Source: Candidatus Latescibacterota bacterium (lineage in GTDB: Bacteria > Latescibacterota > 4484-107). Taken from it: a stretch of DNA of 7,307 bases. The notes below the pieces were generated by a model, which was not told the origin of the DNA, did no database searches, and saw nothing but the letters and a program-made list of their open reading frames with translations. Made by a program: the position numbers and the translations under genes. Location: contig JAUWMS010000117.1 of the NCBI GenBank assembly GCA_030613045.1, positions 1 through 7,307 of the forward strand, in the 5' to 3' direction. How positions within the stretch are numbered: position 1 is the stretch's first letter; each line of letters opens with the position of its first letter. Shown in pieces: positions 1-5,691 of this stretch.

Positions 1-751
1 TCATAATCTTTCGGGCCGTGATTCCTTGCCGTACCAACTCCACCACGCGCTCTCCGCTCCGATACGCGATGCGCCGTTTCTTGGCCATCCCGGCCAATCC
101 CGTGGCGCAGCCCTCCAAAGACATGCCCAACGCCTCGGTCACGCACGCCATCGTATTGGCCGTGTAAACCCCCTGGCAGGATCCGGGACCGGGACACGCC
201 TCGATTTCCAACGCCGTCAACTCCGCTTCGTCGATCTTCCCCGCGTGAAGCTGACCGACCGCCTCGAACGTATCCCGCACCAGGGACAAGCGTCTGCCCT
301 TATACCGTCCGGAAAGCATCGGACCCGCGGTCACCACGATGGCGGGAATATCCAGCCGGCCGGCGGCCATCAGCATCCCCGGCGTGATCTTGTCGCAATT
401 GGTCAAAAGGATCAGGCCGTCGAAGGCGTGCGCTTCGGCTACGGACTCCACCGAGTCCGCGATCAATTCCCGGGACGGCAGGGAGTATTTCATCCCCCGG
501 TGTCCCATCGCGATTCCGTCACAGATCCCCGGAATCCCGAACAAAAAGGACACGCCGCCTCCTGCGTTGATCCCCTTCTCGATGGGCCGCTCCAATTCCC
601 GCATTCCGATGTGCCCGGGGATCAGATCGTTGAAACTGGTGGCCACTCCGATAAAAGGCTTTCCTATCTGGGAAGGATCCAATCCGGTGGCATACATCAG
701 ACATCGATTCGGTGCTCGATCCACGCCTTGAGTTGCTCGATCGCTGTTCAT
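1..751 (-). CDS. ilvD: Dihydroxy-acid dehydratase, N-terminal part (cut by window edge)
   Basis: This enzyme dehydrates 2,3-dihydroxy-isovalerate and 2,3-dihydroxy-3-methylvalerate to the 2-keto acids, the common third step of valine, leucine and isoleucine synthesis in the cytoplasm. The 250 visible codons run without a stop from ATG at 749-751 to the window edge; the family is usually 550-610 residues, so over half is missing. Family blocks are clear: VPGH-like IPGH (44-47), DGIAMGH (78-84), [16 protein letters not shown] (87-102), [20 protein letters not shown] (117-136) and CPGPGSCQG (186-194). Expected cluster and metal ligands are D78, C119, D120, K121 and C192. The position that is Cys in [2Fe-2S] plant-type enzymes is Gly46 here, as in the E. 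coli [4Fe-4S] enzyme, so an oxygen-sensitive cluster is inferred. A GGGGAG Shine-Dalgarno (760-765) sits 8 nt before the start. The integron relic lies directly upstream. Confidence 0.95.
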   Translation of the reverse strand, partial: MNSDRATQGVDRAPNRCLMYATGLDPSQIGKPFIGVATSFNDLIPGHIGMRELERPIEKGINAGGGVSFLFGIPGICDGIAMGHRGMKYSLPSRELIADSVESVAEAHAFDGLILLTNCDKITPGMLMAAGRLDIPAIVVTAGPMLSGRYKGRRLSLVRDTFEAVGQLHAGKIDEAELTALEIEACPGPGSCQGVYTANTMACVTEALGMSLEGCATGLAGMAKKRRIAYRSGERVVELVRQGITARKIM

Positions 752-1123
752 GGTTTTTTCTCCCCATAGGTATATTTGGTGAATGGTCTATGGTCAAATA
801 GTTGACGAATGGACGGACAAACAAAAAGATCCTTTCATTGAGTTCGTCAGAGGCTCAACCGGGGTCAACAGTTATGTAGAAAGAGGGGATGACTTCGGCA
901 GGACCTCTGTGAGATTTATGCAATTATCACTAAGAGGCCGAGGCATAGTACGAGCGGGCGTACTACGTTCGACAGTACGAATAGAGCGAGGCGTAAGCGG
1001 CGGGATCGTCGGGGCGAAGATAGGCCCCGGGAAGGAAGAAAGCACGGTGTGACGGGGTTTGCGATCCATATTCAGCTTTCCATCTGAGGGAGTGTATGAG
1101 CGCGATCGGTGTGGAAGAGAAGC
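752..1123. other. Intergenic stretch with no confident gene; possible decayed cassette
   Basis: No open frame here resembles a known family. A minus-strand frame at 872-1069 (65 codons, ATG start) is Pro/Ser/Arg-rich, has only a weak GGAAAG upstream, and may be chance. Its TAA stop falls inside the heptamer ACATAAC (871-877, minus), the exact complement of the GTTATGT core that closes the attC at 1124-1130. That arrangement is what the two ends of one cassette look like. Other structures are a 7-bp perfect hairpin, TAGTACG/CGTACTA, with a 6-nt loop (946-965), and inverted repeats TGACGAA/TTCGTCA (803-809, 843-849) and GTTGAC/GTCAAC (801-806, 864-869). These may be remains of a second attC, but no good GTTRRRY core is seen at its far end. 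Confidence 0.4.
769..797 (-). promoter_or_regulatory. Possible sigma70 promoter of ilvD
   Basis: On the minus strand TTGACC (792-797) and TATACC (769-774) are separated by exactly 17 nt. Transcription would start near 762, leaving only about 11 nt of leader and cutting into the Shine-Dalgarno. The match is therefore tentative. A small palindrome, GTCAA-ATAG-TTGAC (793-806), overlaps the -35 and could be an operator, but no regulator is indicated. Confidence 0.35.
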
Positions 1124-1239
1124 ACATAACGACGCGGTTGAGTAGCCGCGCTGAATCACATGAACGAATCTGTTCTTGCGAGATGGAGCAGTTGTTCTCA
1201 GATCTAAGCCAAGCGGTCTACTCCAACCGCATGTTAGAC
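1124..1239 (-). other. Integron attC recombination site
   Basis: Read on the minus strand, the 116-bp site opens with GTCTAAC (1233-1239), a perfect RYYYAAC core, and closes with GTTATGT (1124-1130), which fits GTTRRRY except at one position. Between them are arms that pair: GCGGTTG (1134-1140) with CAACCGC (1224-1230), AGTAG (1141-1145) with CTACT (1218-1222), and CCGC (1146-1149) with GCGG (1213-1216). The arm next to the GTCTAAC core has one extra base (C1223 or C1224) at the same place in the stem as the unpaired base known from attC sites. Four further pairs, TAAC/GTTA, join the core boxes. Known attC sites are imperfect palindromes of about 57-141 bp whose single-stranded fold is recombined by IntI. 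The fold was derived by eye. Confidence 0.8.
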
Positions 1240-2199
1240 ACCATCATTCTTTTGATCAATGAATTGCATGAATGATTTGTTTATAAATACAATAATTATC
1301 AGAGGGTATCATCAATTAGAATCCATTTGTATAATTTTATCTGTGTATTCGTTTACCCAAGAATCATAACAAGTTCCCTCGGGGATCCATTTAGTCTGGC
1401 ATTCTGTTGCCCAAGCTAGTCTAGTAAAATAGAATATTCCAATGATGCATGTATTTATATATTTGATGGAATTTACATTCTGGCTTTCTAGTAGTGCCAC
1501 TAGATCAATTTCTGCTGGTGCTCTGAGGGGACGCTGCCAATCAATAATCCTGAAACCATTTGATGTAAAGAAAATGTTATCTCCTGTTGCATCTCCATGA
1601 ATCGTGGTAATTCTGCTTTTAAATATATTTAATATCGATTTGCTTGAGGCCCATTTTGTTAGATAAGCTAACTTTTCTTCTGAAATCTTAGTAAATCTGC
1701 CTGTTATAAGTAATTGAGTAATTTTCTCTATTGTTTGATTAGCATATTCTTGCCATAGTTCAATACTGCTAATGTCTTGGTAACAAGGTAACTTCCCTCT
1801 TATCTGTGATATCTCTTCTACTATTAATCTTCCAGTTTGTACTAACTCATTCTCAGTAAGTTTTTTATTATCAATAAGTGTTCCGTCAATATAATCAAGC
1901 AGTAATACGCTGTGGCCGTTATTTTGATACAGTGTTCTACAATTTGCTAATAATGAAGACTTAGCTTCTTTATAGAATAGAGATTCAACTGTTGGCCCAG
2001 ATTGTGATTTATATATGTATTTATTTCCAGAAGACGTTTTTATTACCTGAACGCAAGATAATGGCCATTCATGTATAGTTTGGCGGCTAACGATACTTTG
2101 CTTTACGATAATCTCTAGTTCATCGTCAGTATGCAGTTTCAGGTTAAAGAAAGGATGTTTCTCCACTATTGCTATCTCCTTATCCTTTATGGTGTCTAA
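1130..2199 (-). mobile_element. Integron gene cassette carrying a kinase-like gene
   Basis: The unit begins (minus strand) at the G/TTAGAC crossover point at 2200/2199 and ends at the G/TT point of the attC at 1130, giving a cassette of about 1070 bp. It holds one gene in cassette orientation, a 27-nt leader with a Shine-Dalgarno, and the attC after the gene, which is the standard cassette plan. Its two ends match over 12 bp as an inverted pair, GTTAGACACCAT at 1233-1244 and its complement at 2189-2200, as expected when the cassette's own start and its attC left core are complementary. Base composition is visibly AT-richer than all neighbouring genes, supporting independent origin. Only this cassette is intact here. 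Confidence 0.75.
1312..2166 (-). CDS. APH/choline-kinase-fold phosphotransferase, cassette-borne
   Basis: The 284-residue product has the landmarks of the aminoglycoside phosphotransferase-like kinase family (Pfam APH type): a nucleotide-binding Lys in KYIYKSQ (K53), a hinge-like LLLDYIDG (88-95), the catalytic loop HGDATGDN (H190, D192, N197) and the metal-binding Asp in RIIDWQ (D209). Length fits the 260-300 residues of the family. The substrate cannot be read from the sequence. Relatives phosphorylate aminoglycosides, macrolides, choline, homoserine or sugars, so antibiotic resistance is only one option. Start is GTG at 2164-2166 with AAGGAG (2176-2181) 9 nt before it. Codon use is strongly AT-biased, unlike ilvD or the transporter on either side, which agrees with its place inside an integron cassette. 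It is probably transcribed from the promoter at 2490-2518. Confidence 0.85.
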   Translation of the reverse strand: MEKHPFFNLKLHTDDELEIIVKQSIVSRQTIHEWPLSCVQVIKTSSGNKYIYKSQSGPTVESLFYKEAKSSLLANCRTLYQNNGHSVLLLDYIDGTLIDNKKLTENELVQTGRLIVEEISQIRGKLPCYQDISSIELWQEYANQTIEKITQLLITGRFTKISEEKLAYLTKWASSKSILNIFKSRITTIHGDATGDNIFFTSNGFRIIDWQRPLRAPAEIDLVALLESQNVNSIKYINTCIIGIFYFTRLAWATECQTKWIPEGTCYDSWVNEYTDKIIQMDSN

Positions 2200-2364
2200 C
2201 TACTAAATATACGGTTTCCAGATATGCACGTTTTCTGGGTTTGCGCCCAGATAACACTCCAATTCAGAACTCCTGTAACGGCCTTCTTTTCAATGGAATA
2301 CGGCCATCTCGACCACGCTTCGGCGTCTTATATGGTTTCCGCATAATACGCATCGTCGTCCTGC
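2194..2364 (-). other. Putative attI insertion site of the integron
   Basis: The stretch lies between the stop of the intI remnant and the first cassette boundary and contains no gene. It ends with the core GTTAGAC on the minus strand (2194-2200), a perfect GTTRRRY. No inverted partner for the adjacent sequence was found, so it does not fold as an attC; that leaves attI as the expected site. A 12-bp direct repeat, TATA[C/T]GGTTTCC, occurs at 2208-2219 and 2329-2340 with one mismatch. Known attI sites carry direct repeats bound by IntI, but their spacing here (121 bp) is long. A hairpin TCTGGG/CCCAGA with a 6-nt loop (2234-2251) is also present. Confidence 0.5.
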
Positions 2365-2463
2365 TCAGAGACTATCCACAGGGCTGCGCACACCATGGCC
2401 GCCCCGGTTGAGAACGTGAGTGTAGATCATTGTTGTCTTCACGTCTTTGTGGCCCAGGGTTTC
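2365..2463 (-). pseudogene. intI: Integron integrase, C-terminal remnant
   Basis: The final 32 codons read [17 protein letters not shown] followed by [15 protein letters not shown] and TGA. This is the typical end of integron integrases (tyrosine recombinases): the LGH histidine of the active site, the nucleophilic Tyr in MIYTHV, and the IntI-type tail GVRSP-D-L. Everything upstream, including both catalytic arginines, the Lys and the integron-specific insert, is gone. Similarity fades at about 2463, where TVQELLGH would be expected, and the open frame reaches a TGA near 2516 without a start codon in the family-like part. It cannot encode a working recombinase. It shows that the cassette array sits at the 3' end of intI and on the same strand. 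Confidence 0.85.
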
Positions 2464-2489
2464 CCACTCTTTTGGCCGTCTGACAGCTA

Positions 2490-2518
2490 AATATATAGCC
2501 CGCCCATAGACTTGTCAA
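2490..2518 (-). promoter_or_regulatory. Strong sigma70-type promoter reading into the intI stump and cassette
   Basis: On the minus strand a perfect -35 TTGACA (2513-2518) is followed after 17 nt by TATATT (2490-2495). Transcription would start near 2483 and pass through the integrase remnant and attI stretch into the APH-type gene. It lies just outside the point where intI similarity ends, so it may have been brought in by the deletion that removed most of intI. It could equally be an older promoter. Activity is inferred from the match only. Confidence 0.6.
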
Positions 2519-2527
2519 GTGAAAATT

Positions 2528-2552
2528 CGACGAAGATGGCTTGCGCTCGTCG
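2528..2552 (-). terminator. Weak candidate terminator after the EamA-family gene
   Basis: A hairpin CGACGA/TCGTCG (2528-2533, 2547-2552) lies about 27 nt past the transporter stop and is followed on the minus strand by AATTTTC. The stem is only 6 bp with a 13-nt loop and the T run is short, so termination is uncertain. It would separate the transporter from the promoter at 2490-2518. Confidence 0.25.
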
Positions 2553-2578
2553 TTGAGTGTGCTGCAATACGTTATGCA

Positions 2579-3523
2579 CTAATGCAAATGCGCTCCGTCA
2601 TCTCTCTGTCCTTCGGACTTGCCCGGCGGCTCCGAAGCGCCGGTCACCAGAAACAGTCCGGACAGGATCACCGCAGTTCCCGCGATCATCGTGGCGCTCA
2701 CCCTTTCTCCGAGAAGCAGGACCGCGAGAAGGGTTGCGAAGACGGGTTTGAGGCAAAACACCGCCGCGCCTTTGGAGGCTCCTACCCGATGGAGACCTTT
2801 GAAATAGCAGAGATAGCCCATGCCTGTGGCGGCGAGGCCGAGGTAGAGCACACTCAGGAAGACCGAACCATTCGAGACGATCAGGGAAGGAAGGTGGGCC
2901 TCATCCGACAGAAGCAGCGGCGTGAACGCCAGGCTGCCCACCACAGAAGTCGTCCCGATCCGCGGCCTCTGGGAGGGTCCGAAAATGCGCCTGCCCAAGA
3001 CCGTGTACAACGCAAAGAAAAAGGACGCGCCCATCATCAGAAGCGGCCCTGCCGTCGCACTGCTCAGATTCCCGCTCGGACGGCAAAGAATAATTACGCC
3101 CGCAAATCCCACGAGAATCCCCGACATTTTTTTGAGGGTCAGGGACTCTTTCAACAAGGCCGGAGCCAGCCCCGCCACAAAAATCGGGGTCATGCTGAAA
3201 ATCACCGCTCCCTGCGCCGCCGGGACCGTTCGGAGGCCGAGATGAAACAGGGAGGTGAAGACCGCCACGCCTCCGAGACCCAGCAGACTCAGGCGAACCC
3301 AATCTCCGAAACCCATTTTTCGGACCATACGCCTCCACGAGCCGAAAGCGGTCCCGATCAGAAAGACGCCCCCGATCAAGAAGCGGAAGCTCGCAAGCAG
3401 GAGCGCATCGCACCAGGTAAAGGCTCCCGCTGCATGCACGGTCTCGCGCAGAACGATTTTCGTGGCTACTTCGATGGTGCTGAAAAGTAAGATGGTCGCC
3501 GAGAGAAATCCCCATCCTCGCAT
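2579..3523 (-). CDS. EamA/DMT-family membrane transporter
   Basis: The 314-residue protein is almost entirely hydrophobic helices with short charged turns, the plan of drug/metabolite transporters with two five-helix EamA halves in the inner membrane. Half one (about 5-150) ends with the family signature ESLTLKKMSGILVGFAGVII (126-145) after TPIFVAGLAP. Half two (about 157-296) repeats it as KPVFATLLAVLLLGER (259-274) and AGTAVILSGLFL. Length fits the usual 280-320. The last ~18 residues are polar and likely cytoplasmic. Substrate is unknown; relatives export amino acids, nucleotides or drugs. I chose ATG 3521-3523 because a GGAGG lies just upstream; an in-frame ATG seven codons earlier (3544) has no Shine-Dalgarno. 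The gene faces away from arsR and has no visible link to the integron behind it. Confidence 0.9.
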   Translation of the reverse strand: MRGWGFLSATILLFSTIEVATKIVLRETVHAAGAFTWCDALLLASFRFLIGGVFLIGTAFGSWRRMVRKMGFGDWVRLSLLGLGGVAVFTSLFHLGLRTVPAAQGAVIFSMTPIFVAGLAPALLKESLTLKKMSGILVGFAGVIILCRPSGNLSSATAGPLLMMGASFFFALYTVLGRRIFGPSQRPRIGTTSVVGSLAFTPLLLSDEAHLPSLIVSNGSVFLSVLYLGLAATGMGYLCYFKGLHRVGASKGAAVFCLKPVFATLLAVLLLGERVSATMIAGTAVILSGLFLVTGASEPPGKSEGQRDDGAHLH

Positions 3524-3824
3524 GCCCCCTCCCTTTATGGTCAATCGTCTTTGAAAACCGAAATTCAGTATGTTATGTTATCCAACAGGGATCGGGAAGG
3601 GATATAGGTTCGTAGGAGGCGAATCCTTTCGTCGACTGGCGATTTTTTTGAGATCGAACCGGACAAAATATAGTCCAATTGAAGCCTAAAGGCAAGCGTT
3701 TTTTCCGCTAATCGCTCGAAGAAAGGCCGCGATCTGTCCGTGGCGGGGCGGCACCGGATGCCTGCCTCCAGTTCAATCCATAGAGGATGAGGTCATGAGA
3801 ACGGCAAGATTCGTAATTTTTCTC
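3524..3824. other. Divergent intergenic region, no gene seen
   Basis: This lies between the divergent starts of the EamA-family transporter and arsR. No open frame with family similarity or a credible ribosome binding site was found on either strand. A short GGAC/GTCC pair flanks AAAATATA near 3663-3678, without a convincing promoter. The promoter of the transporter must lie here, but I could not pick one with confidence. Confidence 0.5.
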
Positions 3825-3853
3825 TTGACTTCAAAGCGTTTCTTGTTTATATT
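3825..3853 (+). promoter_or_regulatory. Promoter of arsR
   Basis: TTGACT (3825-3830) and TATATT (3848-3853) are separated by 17 nt, a near-consensus sigma70 promoter. The start would be near 3860, leaving about 34 nt of leader before the arsR ATG. The -10 box forms the left arm of the palindrome at 3848-3873, so a bound repressor would block polymerase directly. Confidence 0.75.
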
Positions 3854-3873
3854 TCGCTATGTGTGCAAATATA
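3848..3873 (+). promoter_or_regulatory. ArsR-type operator, copy 1
   Basis: Perfect 7-bp arms TATATTT (3848-3854) and AAATATA (3867-3873) flank a 12-nt centre beginning CGC and ending GC. AT-rich arms with a G/C-containing centre over the -10 box of the repressor's own gene are usual for ArsR/SmtB repressors, giving autoregulation that is lifted when metalloid binds. A similar copy lies at 4258-4281 before the permease. Confidence 0.7.
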
Positions 3874-3893
3874 AAATCAAAGGAGGAAATTGA

Positions 3894-4241
3894 ATGAAAG
3901 ATGTGGTCAAAGCCTTCAAAGCCATCGCGGATAAGAGCCGCCTCCGGATTCTGGGGATGCTCAAGGGAAAGCCGCTGTGCGTATGTGAGATCGCCGCAGT
4001 GCTGGGGCTGGCTCAGTCCACCGTGTCCCGCCATTTGAAGATCCTCGAGGACAGCGGGTTGGCACATCGGGTGAAAAATGGGCTCTGGGTGGAGTATTCG
4101 CTTCCTTCGCCGCCTGCGGAATCTTTGCCGGAAAAGGTACTGGATTTGGTGCAGGATGTGCTGGATGGAGACCCTCTTGTCAGCCAAGATCGGCTCAGTG
4201 CAAAACAGGTGGATCGGGAGGTGATCTGTCGGCGGGCGTGA
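3894..4241 (+). CDS. arsR: ArsR/SmtB-family metalloid-responsive repressor
   Basis: This is a 115-residue winged-helix dimeric repressor, the normal length for ArsR. LCVCEIAAVLGLAQSTVSRHLKIL (28-51) is the recognition helix region, including the C29-V-C31 pair that matches the ELCVCDL metalloid site of plasmid R773/E. coli ArsR, where As(III) or Sb(III) is bound by cysteines and DNA is released. The wing follows at about 57-70 (AHRVKNGLWVEYSL). A third Cys at 112 in the C-terminal tail could add a ligand. AGGAGG (3881-3886) stands 7 nt before the ATG. The promoter overlaps an operator, so it should repress itself, and through the second operator the permease 73 nt downstream. Specificity for arsenite over other thiophilic metals is inferred from the CVC pair only. 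Confidence 0.92.
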   Translation: MKDVVKAFKAIADKSRLRILGMLKGKPLCVCEIAAVLGLAQSTVSRHLKILEDSGLAHRVKNGLWVEYSLPSPPAESLPEKVLDLVQDVLDGDPLVSQDRLSAKQVDREVICRRA

Positions 4242-4257
4242 GTTGTTTTTTTTGTTT

Positions 4258-4281
4258 TATATTTCGGTAGTTGCACATATA
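4258..4281 (+). promoter_or_regulatory. ArsR-type operator, copy 2, before the permease
   Basis: This 24-bp element between arsR and the permease repeats the plan of the operator at 3848: both open TATATTTCG and close GCA-[A/C]-ATATA, with a centre two bases shorter here. Even the sequence ahead of it is alike (TTGTTTTATATT here, TTGTTTATATT there). The right arm is one base less perfect. No good -35 at proper spacing was found, so it may control a weak internal promoter or act as a second binding site on the operon. Confidence 0.6.
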
Positions 4282-4314
4282 GAAAAATCACCACATTTAA
4301 CAGAAAGGAAATCT

Positions 4315-5487
4315 ATGCGCGAACGTACCAAGCTCCTTCTAATCGCGGCGGTCTTTATGGCCGCCTACCTCATCCCCTTCGCCCATCCCACCGTCCGGGG
4401 CGCGGGGTTGGAAGCTTTTTTGATGCTCCAGGAGTACGCCCAAAAACACGTGCTCTTCTGTTTGATCCCGGCGTTCTTCATCGCGGGGGCCATTGCCGTG
4501 TTCATAAGCCAAGCGGCCGTGATGAAATATTTCGGCGCCCAGGCGAAGAAAATTTTGGCGTACTCGGTGGCGTCTGTCTCCGGCACGATCCTGGCCGTGT
4601 GTTCCTGCACAGTGCTTCCTCTGTTCGCGGGCATCTACAAACGAGGCGCCGGCATCGGACCGGCCACCGCGTTCCTGTATTCCGGCCCGGCCGTCAACGT
4701 GCTGGCCATCATCCTGACCGCTCGCATCCTCGGCTGGCGGATGGGACTGGCGAGAGCGGTCGGCGCGGTGTTCTTCGCGCTGGTCATCGGCCTCTTAATG
4801 GCGCTGATCTTCCGCAAAGAGGAGGCGAACCGGGCGCAAAACGGCCCGCTGATGATTCCAGAGGGGGAAGATGGGGAGCGACCGCTGTGGAAAAACGGCC
4901 TCTACTTCCTTACGATGACGCTGATCCTGATCTTCACGGCGTGGGGCAAGCCCTCTCACCCGGTGGGTTTTTGGAACGCCGTGTACGGCGTCCATTGGTA
5001 TTTGAGCGGAATACTGCTCATCGTTCTCGGCGCGATGTTGTGGCGTTGGTTTCAACGGGACGAGCTATCCGATTGGGTTGCGTCCACGTGGGGATTTTCC
5101 AAGCAAATCCTGCCGCTACTTTTCGGCGGGGTACTCGTGGCCGGGTTCCTGATGGGCCGGCCGGAGGCGAATGCCGGTCTGATCCCGGCTCAGTGGATCG
5201 GCCGGCTGGTTGGAGGCAACTCGCTGTGGGCGAACCTGCTGGCGTCGTTGGCGGGCGCGCTGATGTATTTTGCCACGCTGACCGAGATTCCCATCCTGCA
5301 GGGCTTGATGGGCGCGGGGATGGGGAAGGGGCCTGCGTTGGCCTTATTGCTGGCGGGTCCGGCGTTGAGCCTCCCCAATATGCTGGTGATCCGTAGCGTC
5401 ATCGGCACGCGGAAGACCTTGGTGTATATCGCCCTCGTGGTGGTGATGGCCACGGCGACGGGGGTATTATTCGGCACGCTGTATTGA
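4315..5487 (+). CDS. PF03773-type permease, probably metalloid efflux (ArsP-like)
   Basis: The 390-residue inner-membrane protein has about ten hydrophobic segments (near 6-22, 46-65, 80-105, 117-140, 147-166, 194-210, 227-246, 264-281, 305-329, 339-360, 366-387). The hallmark VCSCTVLPLFAGIYKRGAG (95-113) then GPATAFLYSGPAVN (115-128) belongs to the permease family that includes ArsP, which exports trivalent organoarsenicals. A second, diverged copy is TEIPILQGLMGAGMGKGPAL (323-342) then LLLAGPALSLPN (344-355), pointing to an internal duplication. The CSC pair is replaced in the second copy. A charged loop at 167-193 joins the halves. I chose ATG 4315 because AAAGGA lies 5 nt upstream; an in-frame ATG at 4243 would run through the operator. 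Position behind arsR supports a metalloid substrate, but Cu/Zn exporters of the same superfamily remain possible. Confidence 0.85.
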   Translation: MRERTKLLLIAAVFMAAYLIPFAHPTVRGAGLEAFLMLQEYAQKHVLFCLIPAFFIAGAIAVFISQAAVMKYFGAQAKKILAYSVASVSGTILAVCSCTVLPLFAGIYKRGAGIGPATAFLYSGPAVNVLAIILTARILGWRMGLARAVGAVFFALVIGLLMALIFRKEEANRAQNGPLMIPEGEDGERPLWKNGLYFLTMTLILIFTAWGKPSHPVGFWNAVYGVHWYLSGILLIVLGAMLWRWFQRDELSDWVASTWGFSKQILPLLFGGVLVAGFLMGRPEANAGLIPAQWIGRLVGGNSLWANLLASLAGALMYFATLTEIPILQGLMGAGMGKGPALALLLAGPALSLPNMLVIRSVIGTRKTLVYIALVVVMATATGVLFGTLY

Positions 5488-5526
5488 TGAAAGATATGCA
5501 GGTGACCAAAATTAAACTCCCGTTTT

Positions 5527-5604
5527 ACCGCAGAGACGCAGAGGACGCGGAGAACCCCCAAGGCCATGGTTTGAAGTGCTCAGCGCTCTGCGCGTCTTTT
5601 CGGT
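5527..5604. repeat. Imperfect inverted repeat of the CGCAGAGACGCAGAG kind
   Basis: The left arm starts ACCGCAGAGACGCAGAGG (5527-5544). The right arm (5579-5604), read on the other strand, starts ACCGAAAAGACGCGCAGAG. Most positions agree over about 26 bases, with a 25-nt non-paired middle. The arms also hold small internal repeats of CGCAGAG. Similar CGCAGAG-rich palindromes recur between genes in environmental genomes, so this looks like a dispersed element dropped between the permease and the thioredoxin-like gene. It may also end or stabilise the permease transcript; no T run follows. Confidence 0.6.
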
Positions 5605-5691
5605 GAGCACAAGAAAATACTTTTGTCCAAGAACTTAGGATGGCGGTTTGTCTCACGCAGACTAAAATGAACCTTTCAGAAGGAAGGAATT

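Noticed and set aside
26..769. Plus-strand open frames opposite ilvD
   Set aside because: The minus strand encodes clear IlvD motifs throughout; these frames are shadows of a GC-rich gene.
783..1052. Plus-strand 89-codon open frame upstream of ilvD
   Set aside because: There is no Shine-Dalgarno and no recognisable motif, and it overlaps the proposed ilvD promoter and hairpins.
2194..2320. A second attC ahead of the kinase cassette
   Set aside because: The sequence next to the GTTAGAC core (minus) has no inverted partner within about 120 bp, so it does not fold as attC; attI fits better.
2519..3490. Long plus-strand open frame (323 codons) opposite the EamA-family transporter
   Set aside because: The product is highly charged and low in complexity, without family motifs. 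The opposite strand gives a convincing ten-helix transporter with EamA signatures, so this is an antisense shadow.
4599..5396. 265-codon plus-strand frame inside the permease
   Set aside because: It is an Arg/Gly/Pro-rich shadow in the next frame; the permease frame carries the membrane segments and family motifs.
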